Assembly: GCF_000383595.1 (NCBI RefSeq)
Contig: NZ_KB911581.1
Location: forward strand, 2,672,265 to 2,736,264
DNA: 64,000 bases
Direction of reading: 5' to 3'
Source: Streptomyces bottropensis ATCC 25435
GTDB taxonomy: Bacteria > Actinomycetota > Actinomycetes > Streptomycetales > Streptomycetaceae
Shown: positions 25,856 to 36,711 of the stretch, piece after piece
Position numbering within the stretch: position 1 is the stretch's first letter
Layout of the letters: every line of letters begins with the position of its first letter
Made by a program: the position numbers and the translations under genes
Notes under the pieces: model-generated
The model's input: the letters and a program-made list of their open reading frames with translations, nothing else
Database searches by the model: none
What the model was told of the DNA's origin: nothing

Positions 25856-26755
25856 CTACGGCAGCTGCCCCGCCCGCCGGGCGGCCACCACCGCCTCCAG
25901 ACGGGTGTGCGCCCCGAGCTTCCGCATGGCCGACCGCAGATACGCCTTCACGGTCTCCGGACGCAGTCCCAGCCGCCGCGCCGCGACCGCGTTCGTCGCG
26001 CCCATCGCCACACAGGCCAGCACATCCACCTCACGCGCGGTGAGGGCGGTCCGCTCACCGCCGCCCGGGGCGGGCACGGCCCGATCGCCTGTGACCTCGC
26101 CGGAGGGGGACGCGCCCGCGAGCCGTCCGCACACCCGCAGCAGCTCCGCCCGCAGCGCCGGATCGTCGATGCGCGGGGCCAGCGCGCGCAGCGCTCCGTG
26201 CGCCTCCCGGACCTCCTCCCACGCCCCGGCCGAGTCTCCGTGCTCGACGGTCGTCCGGGCCGTGACCAGCAGGTTCCGTGCCTCGTCCCGCACCACCAGC
26301 GCCTGCTCCAGGTCCCGCGCCGCGTCCAGCGCGGCACCCACCGTGCGGTCGCCCAGCGGCTGCGCCGCGCGCAGGGCGCCGTACAGCACCCCGCGCACCT
26401 GACGCCGTACGACGACGGGGACCGCGAGGACGGAGCGGATGCCCTCGGCGGCGACCGCGGCGTCGTACTCGTGACTGATCTGGCGTGACAGTGAGTAGTC
26501 GGTCACCCAGCAGGGGCGGGCCAGGGCCACCGTCCTGCCGCCGAGGCCGTTGCCCGCGTGCACGGCGAGACCGCTGAGCGCGGTCGTCCGGTGGCCCTGG
26601 AGTTCGCTGATGCGCAATTGCCCGGGGCCGGGCTCGACCAGCCCGGCGAAGGCGAGGGGCAGCCCGGTGGACCGCCGCAGGATGCGCAGGGCGCTCCGCA
26701 GGTCCGCCTTTTCCGGCCAGACCGTCCCGAGGGGATACGAGGGATCGGTTGCCAC
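25856..26755 (-). CDS. GAF-like/LuxR-type regulator divergent from acyl-CoA ligases
   Basis: 299 aa. GTG 26755 is chosen because GGAAGGGGTGAG lies just upstream; the longer frame to 26812 would run through it. N-terminal GAF-like domain (ALRILRRSTGLPLAFAGLVE, RSVLAVPVVVRRQVRGVLYG), a helical linker, and a C-terminal LuxR HTH (LTAREVDVLACVAMG, NAVAARRLGLRPETVKAYL, RSAMRKLGAHTR). The arrangement of such a regulator divergent from AMP-dependent ligases suggests it senses an aromatic or fatty acid or its CoA ester and activates the ligase operon. Confidence 0.9.
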   Translation of the reverse strand: MATDPSYPLGTVWPEKADLRSALRILRRSTGLPLAFAGLVEPGPGQLRISELQGHRTTALSGLAVHAGNGLGGRTVALARPCWVTDYSLSRQISHEYDAAVAAEGIRSVLAVPVVVRRQVRGVLYGALRAAQPLGDRTVGAALDAARDLEQALVVRDEARNLLVTARTTVEHGDSAGAWEEVREAHGALRALAPRIDDPALRAELLRVCGRLAGASPSGEVTGDRAVPAPGGGERTALTAREVDVLACVAMGATNAVAARRLGLRPETVKAYLRSAMRKLGAHTRLEAVVAARRAGQLP

Positions 26756-26802
26756 GAACTCACCCCTTCCGCGCGGCGCACCCCCGTTCGGGGGTGGTGA
26801 GA

Positions 26803-26822
26803 CGTGTATCACGCATTACACG
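26803..26822. promoter_or_regulatory. Inverted repeat in the luxR/ligase divergent promoter
   Basis: CGTGTA-N8-TACACG, perfect 6-bp arms, 35 nt before the ligase ATG. A second hairpin-forming CACCCCCG/CGGGGGTG lies at 26779-26796, next to the regulator's ribosome-binding site. Confidence 0.5.
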
Positions 26823-26856
26823 ATGTCAGGCAACGGTCCGGCAATGAGGAGGACAC

Positions 26857-28536
26857 ATGTCGGCGAGGACGAGCGCCACGGACGAGTTCCGGGCGGCCCG
26901 GGACTTCCTGCTGGCCCATCGTGAGGACTACGCCACGGCCTACGAGGGCTTCACCTGGCCACGCCCCGAGTACTTCAACTGGGCGCTCGACTGGTTCGAC
27001 GTGATCGCACGCGGGAACGACCGCGCGGCGCTGCACATCGTCGAGGAGGACGGCACCGAGACCGTGGTCTCCTTCGCCGAGATGTCCGAGCGCTCGTCCC
27101 GGGTCGCCAACCGGCTGCGGGACCGGGGCGTCCGCGCCGACGACCGTATCCTCGTCATGCTCGGCAACCAGGCGGAGTTGTGGGAGACGGCCCTCGCCGC
27201 GATGAAGCTGCGGGCCGTCGTCATCCCCGCCACCCCGCTGCTCGGCCCCGCCGACCTGCGCGACCGGGTGGAGCGCGGCCGGGTCAGGCACGTGATCGTA
27301 CGGGCCGAGGACGCCCCCAAGTTCGCGGACGTGCCCGGCCGTTACACCCGTACGACGGTCGGCGGCACGGTGGACGGCTGGCGGCCGTACGAGGAGGCGT
27401 ACGCGGCCCCCGCCCGGTTCGAGCCGAACGGGCCGACCAACGCCTCCGACCCGCTGATGCTGTACTTCACCTCGGGCACGACCGCCCGGCCCAAGCTGGT
27501 CGAGCACACCCATGTGTCGTACCCCGTGGGCCACTTGGCGACCATGTACTGGATCGGCCTCAAGCCCGGCGACGTGCATCTGAACATCTCCTCGCCCGGC
27601 TGGGCCAAGCACGCCTGGTCCAACCTCTTCGCCCCCTGGAACGCGGAGGCGACGGTGTTCATCCACAACTACACCCGCTTCGACGCGGGCCGGCTGCTGT
27701 CGGAGATGGACCGCGCCGGCGTCACCACCTTCTGCGCCCCGCCGACCGTGTGGCGGATGCTGATCCAGGCCGACCTCACCCAGCTGAGGACCCCGCCCCG
27801 GGAGGTCGTCGCCGCCGGCGAACCCCTCAACCCCGAGGTGATCGAGCAGGTGCGCCGCGCCTGGGGCGTGGACATCCGCGACGGCTTCGGCCAGACCGAG
27901 ACCGCCGTCCAGGTCTCCAACAGCCCCGGCCAGGAAGTCAAGACCGGCTCGATGGGCCGGCCCGGCCCCGGCTTCGAGGTCGTCCTCCTCGACCCCGTCT
28001 CGGGCGCCCCCGGCGCCGACGAGGGAGAGATCGCCCTCGACCTCTCCAACCGCCCGGTCGGTGTCATGACCGGTTACCACGGCGACCCGGACCGTACGGC
28101 GGAGGCGATGGCCGGCGGCTTCTACCGCACCGGTGACATCGGCTCCCGCGACGAGGACGGCTACATCACCTACGTGGGGCGCGCGGACGACGTGTTCAAG
28201 GCCAGCGACTACAAGATCAGCCCCTTCGAGCTGGAGAGCGCCCTGCTGGAGCACGACGCGGTCGCCGAGGCGGCCGTCGTGCCGGCGCCGGACGAGCTGC
28301 GCCTCGCCGTGCCGAAGGCGTACATCGTGCTGGCGGCAGGCTGGGAGCCGGGCCCGGACACCGCGAAGGTGCTGTTCGAGCACTCCCGGACCGTCCTCGC
28401 CCCCTACAAGCGGCTCCGCCGCCTGGAGTTCGGCGACCTGCCGAAGACCGTGTCCGGCAAGATCCGCCGTATCCAGCTGCGCGAGGCCACGGCCGCGGGC
28501 TCGGACGCGGAGTACCGCGAGGAGGACTTCCGGTGA
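26857..28536 (+). CDS. AMP-dependent acyl/aryl-CoA ligase
   Basis: 559 aa, ATG with GAGGAGG upstream. ANL-superfamily motifs: A3 [19 protein letters not shown]5 [11 protein letters not shown]7 YRTGDIG, A8 [20 protein letters not shown] and the C-terminal catalytic Lys in [10 protein letters not shown]. The chain resembles acetyl-/medium-chain acyl-CoA or benzoate-CoA type ligases. It makes an acyl-AMP and then an acyl-CoA thioester. The stop overlaps the next ligase start (GTGA), so both are made together. Confidence 0.92.
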   Translation: MSARTSATDEFRAARDFLLAHREDYATAYEGFTWPRPEYFNWALDWFDVIARGNDRAALHIVEEDGTETVVSFAEMSERSSRVANRLRDRGVRADDRILVMLGNQAELWETALAAMKLRAVVIPATPLLGPADLRDRVERGRVRHVIVRAEDAPKFADVPGRYTRTTVGGTVDGWRPYEEAYAAPARFEPNGPTNASDPLMLYFTSGTTARPKLVEHTHVSYPVGHLATMYWIGLKPGDVHLNISSPGWAKHAWSNLFAPWNAEATVFIHNYTRFDAGRLLSEMDRAGVTTFCAPPTVWRMLIQADLTQLRTPPREVVAAGEPLNPEVIEQVRRAWGVDIRDGFGQTETAVQVSNSPGQEVKTGSMGRPGPGFEVVLLDPVSGAPGADEGEIALDLSNRPVGVMTGYHGDPDRTAEAMAGGFYRTGDIGSRDEDGYITYVGRADDVFKASDYKISPFELESALLEHDAVAEAAVVPAPDELRLAVPKAYIVLAAGWEPGPDTAKVLFEHSRTVLAPYKRLRRLEFGDLPKTVSGKIRRIQLREATAAGSDAEYREEDFR

Positions 28537-30125
28537 GCGGCGAGCTGTCCTACACCCACGGCACCGGTGGCACCGCCCTGCTCGGCGACACCATCGGCGT
28601 CAACCTCGACCGCGCGGTCGAGGCCTGGCCCGACCGCGAGATGCTCGTCGACCTGCCCTCCGGTCGCCGCTGGACGTACGCCCGGTTCGCCGCCGACGTC
28701 GACGCGCTGGCGTACGCGCTGCGCGCGAGCGGCGTCGACAAGGGCGACCGGGTCGGCATCTGGGCCGTCAACTGTCCGGAGTGGGTGCTCGTCCAGTACG
28801 CCACCGCCCGCATCGGCGCGATCATGGTGAACATCAACCCGGCCTACCGCACCCACGAGGTCGAGTACGTCCTCGAACAGGCGGGCGTGTCCCTGCTCTT
28901 CGCCTCGCTCAGCCACAAGGCGAGCGACTACCGGGCGATGGTCGAGGAAGTGCGCACCCGCTGTCCGAGGCTGCGGGAGACCGTCTACTTCGGGGACCCG
29001 AGCTGGGACGCGCTGATCGCGCGCGGGACACCGGTGCCGTTCGAGGACCTGTCCTGCGACGACCCCATCAACATCCAGTACACCTCCGGCACCACCGGCT
29101 TCCCCAAGGGGGCGACCCTCTCCCACCACAACATCCTCAACAACGGCTACTTCGTGGGGGAGTCGCTCGCCTACACCGAGCGGGACCGGATCTGTGTGCC
29201 CGTGCCCTTCTACCACTGCTTCGGCATGGTGATGGGCAACCTCGCGGCCACCTCGCACGGCGCCTGCGTCGTCATCCCGGCCCCGTCCTTCGACGCGAGG
29301 GCCACCCTGGAGGCCGTCCAGCGCGAGCGCTGCACCTCCCTGTACGGCGTACCGACCATGTTCATCGCGGAGCTGAACCTCCCCGACTTCGGCGCGTACG
29401 ACCTCTCCTCCCTGCGCACCGGCATCATGGCGGGCTCGCCCTGCCCGGTGGAGGTGATGAAGCGGGTGGTCACCGAGATGCACATGAGGGAGGTCTCGAT
29501 CTGCTACGGCATGACCGAGACCTCGCCCGTGTCCACCCAGACCCGGCGCGACGACGACCTGGAACACCGCACCGCCACCGTCGGCCGCGTCCTGCCGCAC
29601 ATCGAGGTGAAGGTCGTCGACCCGGTGACCGGGGTGACGCGACCACGCGGCACCGCAGGGGAGTTGTGCACCCGCGGCTACAGCGTGATGCTCGGCTACT
29701 GGGAGGAACCGGAGAAGACCGCCGAGGCCGTCGACCCCGGCCGGTGGATGCACACCGGCGACCTGGCGACCATGCGCGAGGACGGATACGTCGAGATCGT
29801 CGGACGGATCAAGGACATGATCATCCGGGGTGGCGAGAACATCTACCCGCGCGAGATCGAGGAGTTCCTGTACGGCCACCCGAAGATCGCCGACGTCCAG
29901 GTGGTGGGGGTGCCGCACGAGCGGTACGGCGAGGAGGTGCTGGCTTGCGTCATCCCGCACGAGGGCGCCGAACCGCTCACCCTGGAGGAGCTACGGGCCT
30001 ACTGCGACGGGCAGTTGGCGCACTACAAGATCCCGAGCGCGCTCCGTGTCCTGGACTCCTTCCCGATGACGGTGTCGGGGAAGGTGCGGAAGATCGAGTT
30101 GCGGGAGCGGTACGCCGCCGGATAG
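28533..30125 (+). CDS. Fatty-acyl-CoA ligase (FadD-like)
   Basis: 530 aa, translationally coupled to the upstream ligase by a 4-bp overlap. ANL motifs: A3 [19 protein letters not shown]5 [12 protein letters not shown]7 WMHTGDLA, A8 [20 protein letters not shown] and catalytic Lys in [12 protein letters not shown]. The [15 protein letters not shown] wording is typical of fatty-acyl-CoA synthetases. Two ligases in one operon may serve different chain lengths or an acid and its chain-shortened product; no beta-oxidation genes are adjacent. Confidence 0.92.
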   Translation: MSGELSYTHGTGGTALLGDTIGVNLDRAVEAWPDREMLVDLPSGRRWTYARFAADVDALAYALRASGVDKGDRVGIWAVNCPEWVLVQYATARIGAIMVNINPAYRTHEVEYVLEQAGVSLLFASLSHKASDYRAMVEEVRTRCPRLRETVYFGDPSWDALIARGTPVPFEDLSCDDPINIQYTSGTTGFPKGATLSHHNILNNGYFVGESLAYTERDRICVPVPFYHCFGMVMGNLAATSHGACVVIPAPSFDARATLEAVQRERCTSLYGVPTMFIAELNLPDFGAYDLSSLRTGIMAGSPCPVEVMKRVVTEMHMREVSICYGMTETSPVSTQTRRDDDLEHRTATVGRVLPHIEVKVVDPVTGVTRPRGTAGELCTRGYSVMLGYWEEPEKTAEAVDPGRWMHTGDLATMREDGYVEIVGRIKDMIIRGGENIYPREIEEFLYGHPKIADVQVVGVPHERYGEEVLACVIPHEGAEPLTLEELRAYCDGQLAHYKIPSALRVLDSFPMTVSGKVRKIELRERYAAG

Positions 30126-30146
30126 CCGCCGCGCGCGAGCGCCGCC

Positions 30147-30851
30147 TCAGGCCCCCGCACCCAGGGCGACCAGCTCCGTCGCCGCGCCGTTCACGGGCTG
30201 CGGGGTGCCCGTGAGGTCCAGGACGAACAGGCAGACGCCCAGGCCGTCGGCGCGGTCGCGGACGTCCTCGCCGTACCCGGCGAGGGAGAAGTAGAGGCAG
30301 CCGGTGGACTCCGTCATGGCGGTCAGCCACAGGCACTCGACATCGCGCCGCGAGGCCGGGCGGACCGACGGGTCCACCTGGGCCAGGACGCCCCGCGCGG
30401 CCAGGCCTATCCCGGACGGCTGGCGCCGGTCGGCGCGCCGGATGTCCCGGTAGCCCAGCCAGCGCAGATAGAGGGCGACGGCGGTGACCGCGTCGCGGTC
30501 CGTGCGGATGGTGAAGGGCCGGAAGGCCGCCCGGGGACCGGCGGGCTCTCCGGCGGTGCCGAGGGCGCCGCCCGGGCTCGGCGCGGGCAGGGTGCCGGAC
30601 ACGGGCACGCGCAGCACGGTCCCGCAGGCGCAGCCCAGCTCCGGATGGGGCCACTCACCGGCGCGGCCGCAGCCTCCGCAGCGGACGGTGACCCAGTCCT
30701 CGTCCCAGGTGTGGTGGGTGACGGAGGTGGGGGTGGCGCGGCGGTTCAGGGGCGGGGCGACCGGGGTGCCGCACGCGCAGGGGTAGGCAGGCGGGGCGTA
30801 CCGGTGTTCCCGCCCGCAGTCCGGGCACCGCACCGCCATGCTCTCGCTCAT
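30147..30851 (-). CDS. Double zinc-ribbon protein with degenerate Mrr-like domain
   Basis: 234 aa from ATG 30851 (ATG 30839 also possible). Two four-Cys zinc ribbons: CPDCG...CACG (~8-27) and CGGCG...CACG (~48-68). The C-terminal half (~105-230) follows the Mrr-type restriction-endonuclease pattern: ALYLRWLGYRDIRRADRR, then GIGLAARGVLAQVDPS where Mrr enzymes have GIDxxA and QxK. Both the metal-binding Asp and the catalytic Lys appear replaced (Gly and Asp), so nuclease activity is unlikely. The much longer open frame extending past 33 kb is not a gene. It is divergent from gcl. Function unknown; nucleic-acid binding is a fair guess. Confidence 0.75.
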   Translation of the reverse strand: MSESMAVRCPDCGREHRYAPPAYPCACGTPVAPPLNRRATPTSVTHHTWDEDWVTVRCGGCGRAGEWPHPELGCACGTVLRVPVSGTLPAPSPGGALGTAGEPAGPRAAFRPFTIRTDRDAVTAVALYLRWLGYRDIRRADRRQPSGIGLAARGVLAQVDPSVRPASRRDVECLWLTAMTESTGCLYFSLAGYGEDVRDRADGLGVCLFVLDLTGTPQPVNGAATELVALGAGA

Positions 30852-31000
30852 GATCCCCACCCCACCACCCGAGCCGCACCGAGAACGCCTCCTCATCGTC
30901 CTCCAGCCGGGGCGGCTCCGGCAGGCAAACACCCCGAGACGCACCGGTGGATCGGCGCTGCCCGCGCCCTTGACGCTCCCTGCCGCCCCTCCTAATCTGA

Positions 31001-31036
31001 TTCCAGATAGCAGAAAAGCTTTTCCGCATTGCGAAA
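31001..31036. promoter_or_regulatory. Paired AllR-type operators upstream of gcl
   Basis: TTCCAGATAGCAGAA (31001-31015) and TTCCGCATTGCGAAA (31022-31036), starts 21 bp apart, 92 nt before the gcl ATG. Same form and spacing as the pairs at hyi, malate synthase and the allR gene. Confidence 0.8.
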
Positions 31037-31127
31037 TAATGATGGAAAGGTCACTGACGGAATAACGGAAGTGCTCACCGCGGGGCGCGACGGGAGTGGG
31101 TCCGGCAGCTGAAGCAGGAGTGAGCAC

Positions 31128-32912
<1,785 letters not shown>

Positions 32913-33008
32913 GAGGTCGTACGCGGCTGGGGGGCGGCCGTCCGAGGGGCGAGCCGCCCCCTTCGGCGGTGCGTGGGCGCGAGCGGACGGCGACGTGAAG
33001 CGCGACGA

Positions 33009-33078
33009 GGGGAGGCCCTGCGGCGGCGCGACCCCGCTGGACGCGAGCCGCTTCGTCGTACCGCCGCAGGGCCTCCCC
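33009..33078. terminator. 18-bp perfect hairpin after gcl
   Basis: GGGGAGGCCCTGCGGCGG pairs perfectly with CCGCCGCAGGGCCTCCCC across a 34-nt loop, starting ~96 nt after the gcl stop. Likely factor-independent terminator, though the loop is long and a structured RNA is possible. Confidence 0.7.
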
Positions 33079-33102
33079 CTGCCACCCCGGGTCTCCCCCG
33101 AT

Positions 33103-33182
33103 CCCCGGGCCCCCGTTTCCCCCGTGGTCCCCCGTGCGTTTTCCCCGGGCCCCCGTTTCCCCCGTGGTCCCCCGTGCGTTTT
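33103..33182. repeat. Two perfect 40-bp tandem copies
   Basis: The unit begins ccccgggcccccgtttcccc and ends gtggtcccccgtgcgtttt; copies at 33103-33142 and 33143-33182 are identical. Degraded partial units (cccccgtggaggc twice) follow to ~33230. Pyrimidine-rich on the plus strand. Confidence 0.9.
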
Positions 33183-33337
33183 CCCCGTGCCTCCGCGTTC
33201 CCCCGTGGAGGCTTCCCCCGTGGAGGCCCGCCGCCCCCGTGCCGACGGGCCTCCTGTGACGAGAATGTGCCCTGCATCACCGGTAGTTGAAGCCCCCACG
33301 CACGGGTTCAGAGGTTGATTTGAGGGTTCCGTAGACG

Positions 33338-33592
33338 GCCTACGCACGCTTGCGTAGGCACGAGGGCGACGGCGCCGGCCGTGATCGGGCCGCCGGACAG
33401 AACCGCTGTCGGCGCGGGCGCGGGCCGTCGACCACCTGCCGGGAGCCGACGAGGGCCGGCACCGCCTGCGCGGTACCGGTCCTCGTCGGCTCCCCCCGGG
33501 GCCGGTGCGCCGACGCTCGCCGTGCCGGGCCCGGACCGCGGCGGATGCGTCGGCGCCGGTTCCGCGTCCCTCACGTCGAGACGCGGAACCGG
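33338..33592. other. Cluster of three strong hairpins in a gene-free gap
   Basis: (1) GCCTACGCA/TGCGTAGGC, 33338-33359, 4-nt loop. (2) GGGAGCCGACGAGG/CCTCGTCGGCTCCC, 33441-33494, 14 perfect bp extended inward by a near-match GCCGGCACCG/CGGTACCGGT. (3) CCGGTTCCGCGTC/GACGCGGAACCGG, 33556-33592, 13 perfect bp, 11-nt loop. No coding frame supports the gap 32913-33980 (1,068 nt). Could be stacked terminators of the convergent gcl and glxR genes or a noncoding RNA. Confidence 0.65.
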
Positions 33593-33859
33593 AGCCTTCG
33601 CCACCGCACTGGCGCGCACACCGCCGCGGTCCGTGCCCTGCCCGCGCGCGTCCGACACGCACCCCTCATCCGGGTCGGTCGGAAACGGTCGCGGGCGGTG
33701 CGTCCGATGGCTGATGGGTGACCATCAGGGACCGGACGCCGTTCGGGAATGCAGGAAGTCGATCGCCGGATCGTGCGGTCGCCGCAGCTCGGCGCGCCCC
33801 CGTGGCCTCGGCCAGGCCCTCACCCACCGTCAGGCGACGTACGCGCCTCCGGGCGCGGC

Positions 33860-33889
33860 GCCTACGCCGCTCAGGAAGTCGGCGTAGGC
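33860..33889. terminator. 10-bp hairpin before the glxR 3' end
   Basis: GCCTACGCCG/CGGCGTAGGC around a 10-nt loop, ~92 nt beyond the glxR stop. Its arm shares GCCTACGC with the hairpin at 33338. Probable terminator for glxR. Confidence 0.55.
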
Positions 33890-33980
33890 CGGACGGTGGT
33901 TCCGGCCCGCGGCGGTGCCTGGGCGCGACAGGACAGATGTCGGCGCCGCCGCGGACCGGAAGTTCGGGGAGGTGCCGGCC

Positions 33981-34871
33981 TCAGACGCGGGCGCCGGAGA
34001 GGCGCTCCACGGCCCGCAGCAGGGCCGAGTGGTCCAGGCCGCCGTCGCCCTGGGCGCGCAGTGAGGCGACCAGCTGGGTCACCACGGCGCCCACGGGCAG
34101 CGCGGCGCCCACGGCGCGGGCGGCGTCGGTGACGATGCCCAGGTCCTTGTGGTGCAGGTCGACGCGGAAGCCCGGCTGGAAGTCGCGGTTCAGGAAGTTG
34201 TTCTTCTTGCGGGTCAACACGGTCGAGCCCGCGAGCCCGCCGTTCAGGACGTCGAGGGCGGCCGCCAGGTCCACGCCCGACCTCTCCAGGAAGACCACGG
34301 CCTCGGCGCACGCCTGGATGTTCACGGCGACGATCAGCTGGTTCGCGGCCTTCACGGTCTGCCCGGCGCCGTGCGGACCGCACAGCACGACGGTCCTGCC
34401 GAGCGCCTCGAAGACCGGCTCGGCCTCGGTGAAGTCGGCCCGTTCGCCGCCGACCATGATGGACAGCACGGCCTCGACCGCGCCCGCCTCGCCGCCGGAC
34501 ACCGGGGCGTCGAGCACCCGGATGCCCTTCTCCCGCGCGGCCTTCGCCAGGTCGACGGAGGTCCGCGGGGTGATGGACGACATGTCGATCAGCAGCGTGC
34601 CGGGCCCGGCGTTCTCCAGGATGCCGCCGGGGCCGTACGCGATGGCCTCGACCTGCGCAGAGGCGGGCACCATCGTGATGACGACGTCGGCGTCGCCCAC
34701 GGCCTCGGCGACGGAGGCCGCCGCGGTCCCGCCGGCGGCGGTCAGCCGGTCGAGCTTGTCCTGCTCCAGGGTGTGGCCCGTGACGTCGTAACCCGCCTTG
34801 ATCAGGTTCTCCGACATGGGGGACCCCATGATGCCGAGACCTATCCACGCGACCTTGGGGAGATTGCTCAT
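33981..34871 (-). CDS. glxR: 2-hydroxy-3-oxopropionate (tartronate semialdehyde) reductase
   Basis: 296 aa from ATG 34871 (MSNLPKVAWIGLGIMGSPM). Beta-hydroxyacid dehydrogenase family: Rossmann motif GLGIMGSPMSENL, substrate loop DAPVSGGEAGA, catalytic Lys in GAGQTVKAANQ, and KDLGIVTDAAR near the C-terminus. It reduces tartronate semialdehyde from Gcl to glycerate with NAD(P)H. It lies 82 nt downstream of hyi on the same strand, so both are likely driven by the AllR-box promoter at 35.8 kb. Longer frames upstream of 34871 overlap hyi and are not used. Confidence 0.95.
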   Translation of the reverse strand: MSNLPKVAWIGLGIMGSPMSENLIKAGYDVTGHTLEQDKLDRLTAAGGTAAASVAEAVGDADVVITMVPASAQVEAIAYGPGGILENAGPGTLLIDMSSITPRTSVDLAKAAREKGIRVLDAPVSGGEAGAVEAVLSIMVGGERADFTEAEPVFEALGRTVVLCGPHGAGQTVKAANQLIVAVNIQACAEAVVFLERSGVDLAAALDVLNGGLAGSTVLTRKKNNFLNRDFQPGFRVDLHHKDLGIVTDAARAVGAALPVGAVVTQLVASLRAQGDGGLDHSALLRAVERLSGARV

Positions 34872-34953
34872 GGTGAGGGTGCCTCTCTGACTGCTCAGCT
34901 GCGTCTTCGGGGAGGGGCCGCGACCGCGGGACGGGCCTCCTGAGGCGGGGGCC

Positions 34954-35793
34954 TCAGCGGGCCGCCCGGGCCTCTCGGGGGAGCCATGCGAAGGCCTCGG
35001 CGCTCGGGCGGTCGCCCGGCTTGTACTCCAGCCCGACCAGGCCCTCGTAACCGGCCTCGGCCAACCGGTCGAGGAGGTCCGCCAGCGGGACGGTGCCGGT
35101 GCCCGGGGCGCCGCGACCGGGGTTGTCGGCGATCTGCACATGGCCGGTCCTCGCGGCGTACTCGGCGATCACCCGCGGCAGGTCCTCGCCGTTCATGGAC
35201 AGGTGGTAGAGGTCCATCAGGAAGCGCGCGTTGCCGAGGCCCGACGCCTCGTTGACCCGGTCGACGACAGCGACGGCGGCCGGGGCCGACACCAGCGGAT
35301 ACCGCGGCGACTCCACCCGGTTCAGGGCCTCGATCAGCAGGATCGCGCCGATCCGGTCGGCCGCGCGGGCCGCCGCCACCAGGTTGTGCAGGGCCAGCGC
35401 GTCCTGCTCGGCCGGATCCACCCCGTCGACGCGGTTGCCGTACAGGGCGTTGAGCGCCGTGCAGCCGACCGACTCGGCGAAGGCCGCGGCCACCTCGATG
35501 TTGGCGCGGAACCTCTCCGACTCCTCACCCGGGACCGACAGCGCGCCCCGATCCGGGCCCGGTAGGACACCGGAGTAGAAGTTCAGCCCGGTGAGGTGCA
35601 CGCCCGCGCCCTGCAACGCGCCTCGCAGGGAGTCCAGTTCGGACGGTGCGGGGGTCGGGGAGTCGACCCACGGCCACCACATTTCGACCGCGGTGAAGCC
35701 GGCCGCGGCGGCCGCCGCGGGGCGCTCCAGGAGCGGGAGTTCCGTGAAGAGGATCGACAGGTTGACGTTGTAGCGCTGCTCCGCGAATCCCAT
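34954..35793 (-). CDS. hyi: Hydroxypyruvate isomerase
   Basis: 279 aa from ATG 35793 (MGFAEQRYNVNLSILF); an ATG at 35829 would overlap the operator. TIM-barrel xylose-isomerase-like fold: AAAAAGFTAVEMWWPW, LTGLNFYSGVLPGPDRG, TALNALYGNRVDG, ILLIEALN (metal Glu), FLMDLYHLSMNGEDL, HVQIADNPGRGAPGTG, GLVGLEYKP. It interconverts hydroxypyruvate and tartronate semialdehyde. First gene of the hyi-glxR transcription unit in the glyoxylate/glycerate branch. Confidence 0.95.
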   Translation of the reverse strand: MGFAEQRYNVNLSILFTELPLLERPAAAAAAGFTAVEMWWPWVDSPTPAPSELDSLRGALQGAGVHLTGLNFYSGVLPGPDRGALSVPGEESERFRANIEVAAAFAESVGCTALNALYGNRVDGVDPAEQDALALHNLVAAARAADRIGAILLIEALNRVESPRYPLVSAPAAVAVVDRVNEASGLGNARFLMDLYHLSMNGEDLPRVIAEYAARTGHVQIADNPGRGAPGTGTVPLADLLDRLAEAGYEGLVGLEYKPGDRPSAEAFAWLPREARAAR

Positions 35794-35823
35794 GGGGCTT
35801 CCGGCGCTCCCTTCCGCTCTGAT

Positions 35824-35859
35824 TTCCATATAGTGGAACTTTCTTTCTGCCTAACGGAA
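35824..35859. promoter_or_regulatory. Paired AllR-type operators upstream of hyi
   Basis: TTCCATATAGTGGAA (35824-35838) and TTCTGCCTAACGGAA (35845-35859), starts 21 bp apart, 31 nt upstream of the hyi start. It may also affect the divergent gene at 35925. Confidence 0.82.
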
Positions 35860-35924
35860 GAGTGCCGTCGGTCTTCGAGGCTTGTCAAGGGGGCTCGGTG
35901 GAAAACGGCGCCGCGCGTTAGGTT

Positions 35925-36182
35925 GTGCCCGTGCGATTGAGAGTGGAGTTCACGACCGAGCCCTTCGACCTCGACGAGGCCCCGGCGCACGCGCTCGTGG
36001 CCCGTGAGGTCGTCGAGGCGGCCGCACTGGACGCGGTCGACGTCGGCCCGTTCGGCAACACGGCGGAGGGGGATGCCGACGCGGTGCTCACCGCCGTGGA
36101 CGCCCTGCTGCGCCGGACCCTGGAGTCCGGCGCCACCCGGATCTCGCTGCAGATCAACGTGCTCGGGGAGAGCGGCGAGTGA
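35925..36182 (+). CDS. Small thiamine-binding-like (DUF77/YkoF-type) protein
   Basis: 85 aa; GTG 35925 or 35931. VRLRVEFTTEPFD, then GPFGNTAEGDADAVLTAVDA and ATRISLQINV match the MTH1187/YkoF thiamine-binding fold (GPxGTxxEGD signature). The family is a ferredoxin-like domain that binds thiamine-type ligands and forms tetramers. Located between the ThDP-dependent glyoxylate branch and the urate operon and coupled by a 4-bp overlap to the HTH gene after it, it may give that regulator ligand information. Confidence 0.75.
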   Translation: MPVRLRVEFTTEPFDLDEAPAHALVAREVVEAAALDAVDVGPFGNTAEGDADAVLTAVDALLRRTLESGATRISLQINVLGESGE

Positions 36183-36547
36183 CCCGCGCCGGTGACGAAC
36201 CCTTCGTCGCGGCCGTCAAGCCGCTGGTCGACGCCATGGGTGGGCTCATGCTGCCGCCGGACGAGGCCGGCCCGGACGACGTGGTCCTCTCCTGGGAGGG
36301 CGCCGACGTCGTCGCCGTACGCCTGCCGCAGCTCGCCGAGTCCCTGGATCACATCCTCGCCGCGATGGAGCGCCGGAAGGGCCGGCCGCTGGCGGACCTC
36401 GACCGCAAGGCCAAGCAGGAGGTCGTACGGACCCTGGAGGCGCGCGGTGCCTTCTCCGTGCGCCACGGCGTGGAGACTGTCGCGAGCGCGCTCGGCGTCA
36501 GCCGCTTCACCGTCTACAACTACCTCAACCGTGAGAAGGAGGCCTGA
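36179..36547 (+). CDS. YheO-type HTH DNA-binding protein
   Basis: 122 aa, GTG overlapping the preceding stop by 4 bp. The C-terminal ~50 residues (LDRKAKQEVVRTLEARGAF, SVRHGVETVASALGVSRFTV, YNYLNREKEA) fit the HTH found at the end of YheO/DUF2087-like regulators (HTH_22). The N-terminal ~65 residues are a short, unrecognised region. It is immediately upstream of the uraD operon, whose leader has the palindrome TCAACA-AAC-TGTTGA, so local control of urate genes is plausible. Confidence 0.8.
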   Translation: MTRAGDEPFVAAVKPLVDAMGGLMLPPDEAGPDDVVLSWEGADVVAVRLPQLAESLDHILAAMERRKGRPLADLDRKAKQEVVRTLEARGAFSVRHGVETVASALGVSRFTVYNYLNREKEA

Positions 36548-36630
36548 GGGCTTCCGGGGTCCGAGAGCTTCAGGACGCCTCGCGGGCCTTTCGTGGGCGC
36601 CTCTGCGCACCGCGCTGTAACCGCGATTTT

Positions 36631-36645
36631 TCAACAAACTGTTGA
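36631..36645. promoter_or_regulatory. Palindromic operator upstream of the urate operon
   Basis: TCAACA-AAC-TGTTGA, perfect 6-bp arms around 3 nt, 66 nt before the uraD start. Different in sequence from the AllR boxes, so the urate operon seems to have its own regulator. Confidence 0.6.
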
Positions 36646-36711
36646 CGTGATGTCGTCGTGAGGCGTTAGCTTGCCGTAGCCAGTCCAGCACCACGGCTAA
36701 CGGAGGCACCC

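Noticed and set aside
33871..33980. Short YADFL-coding remnant resembling the malate synthase C-terminus
   Set aside because: Only about five residues match; chance similarity.
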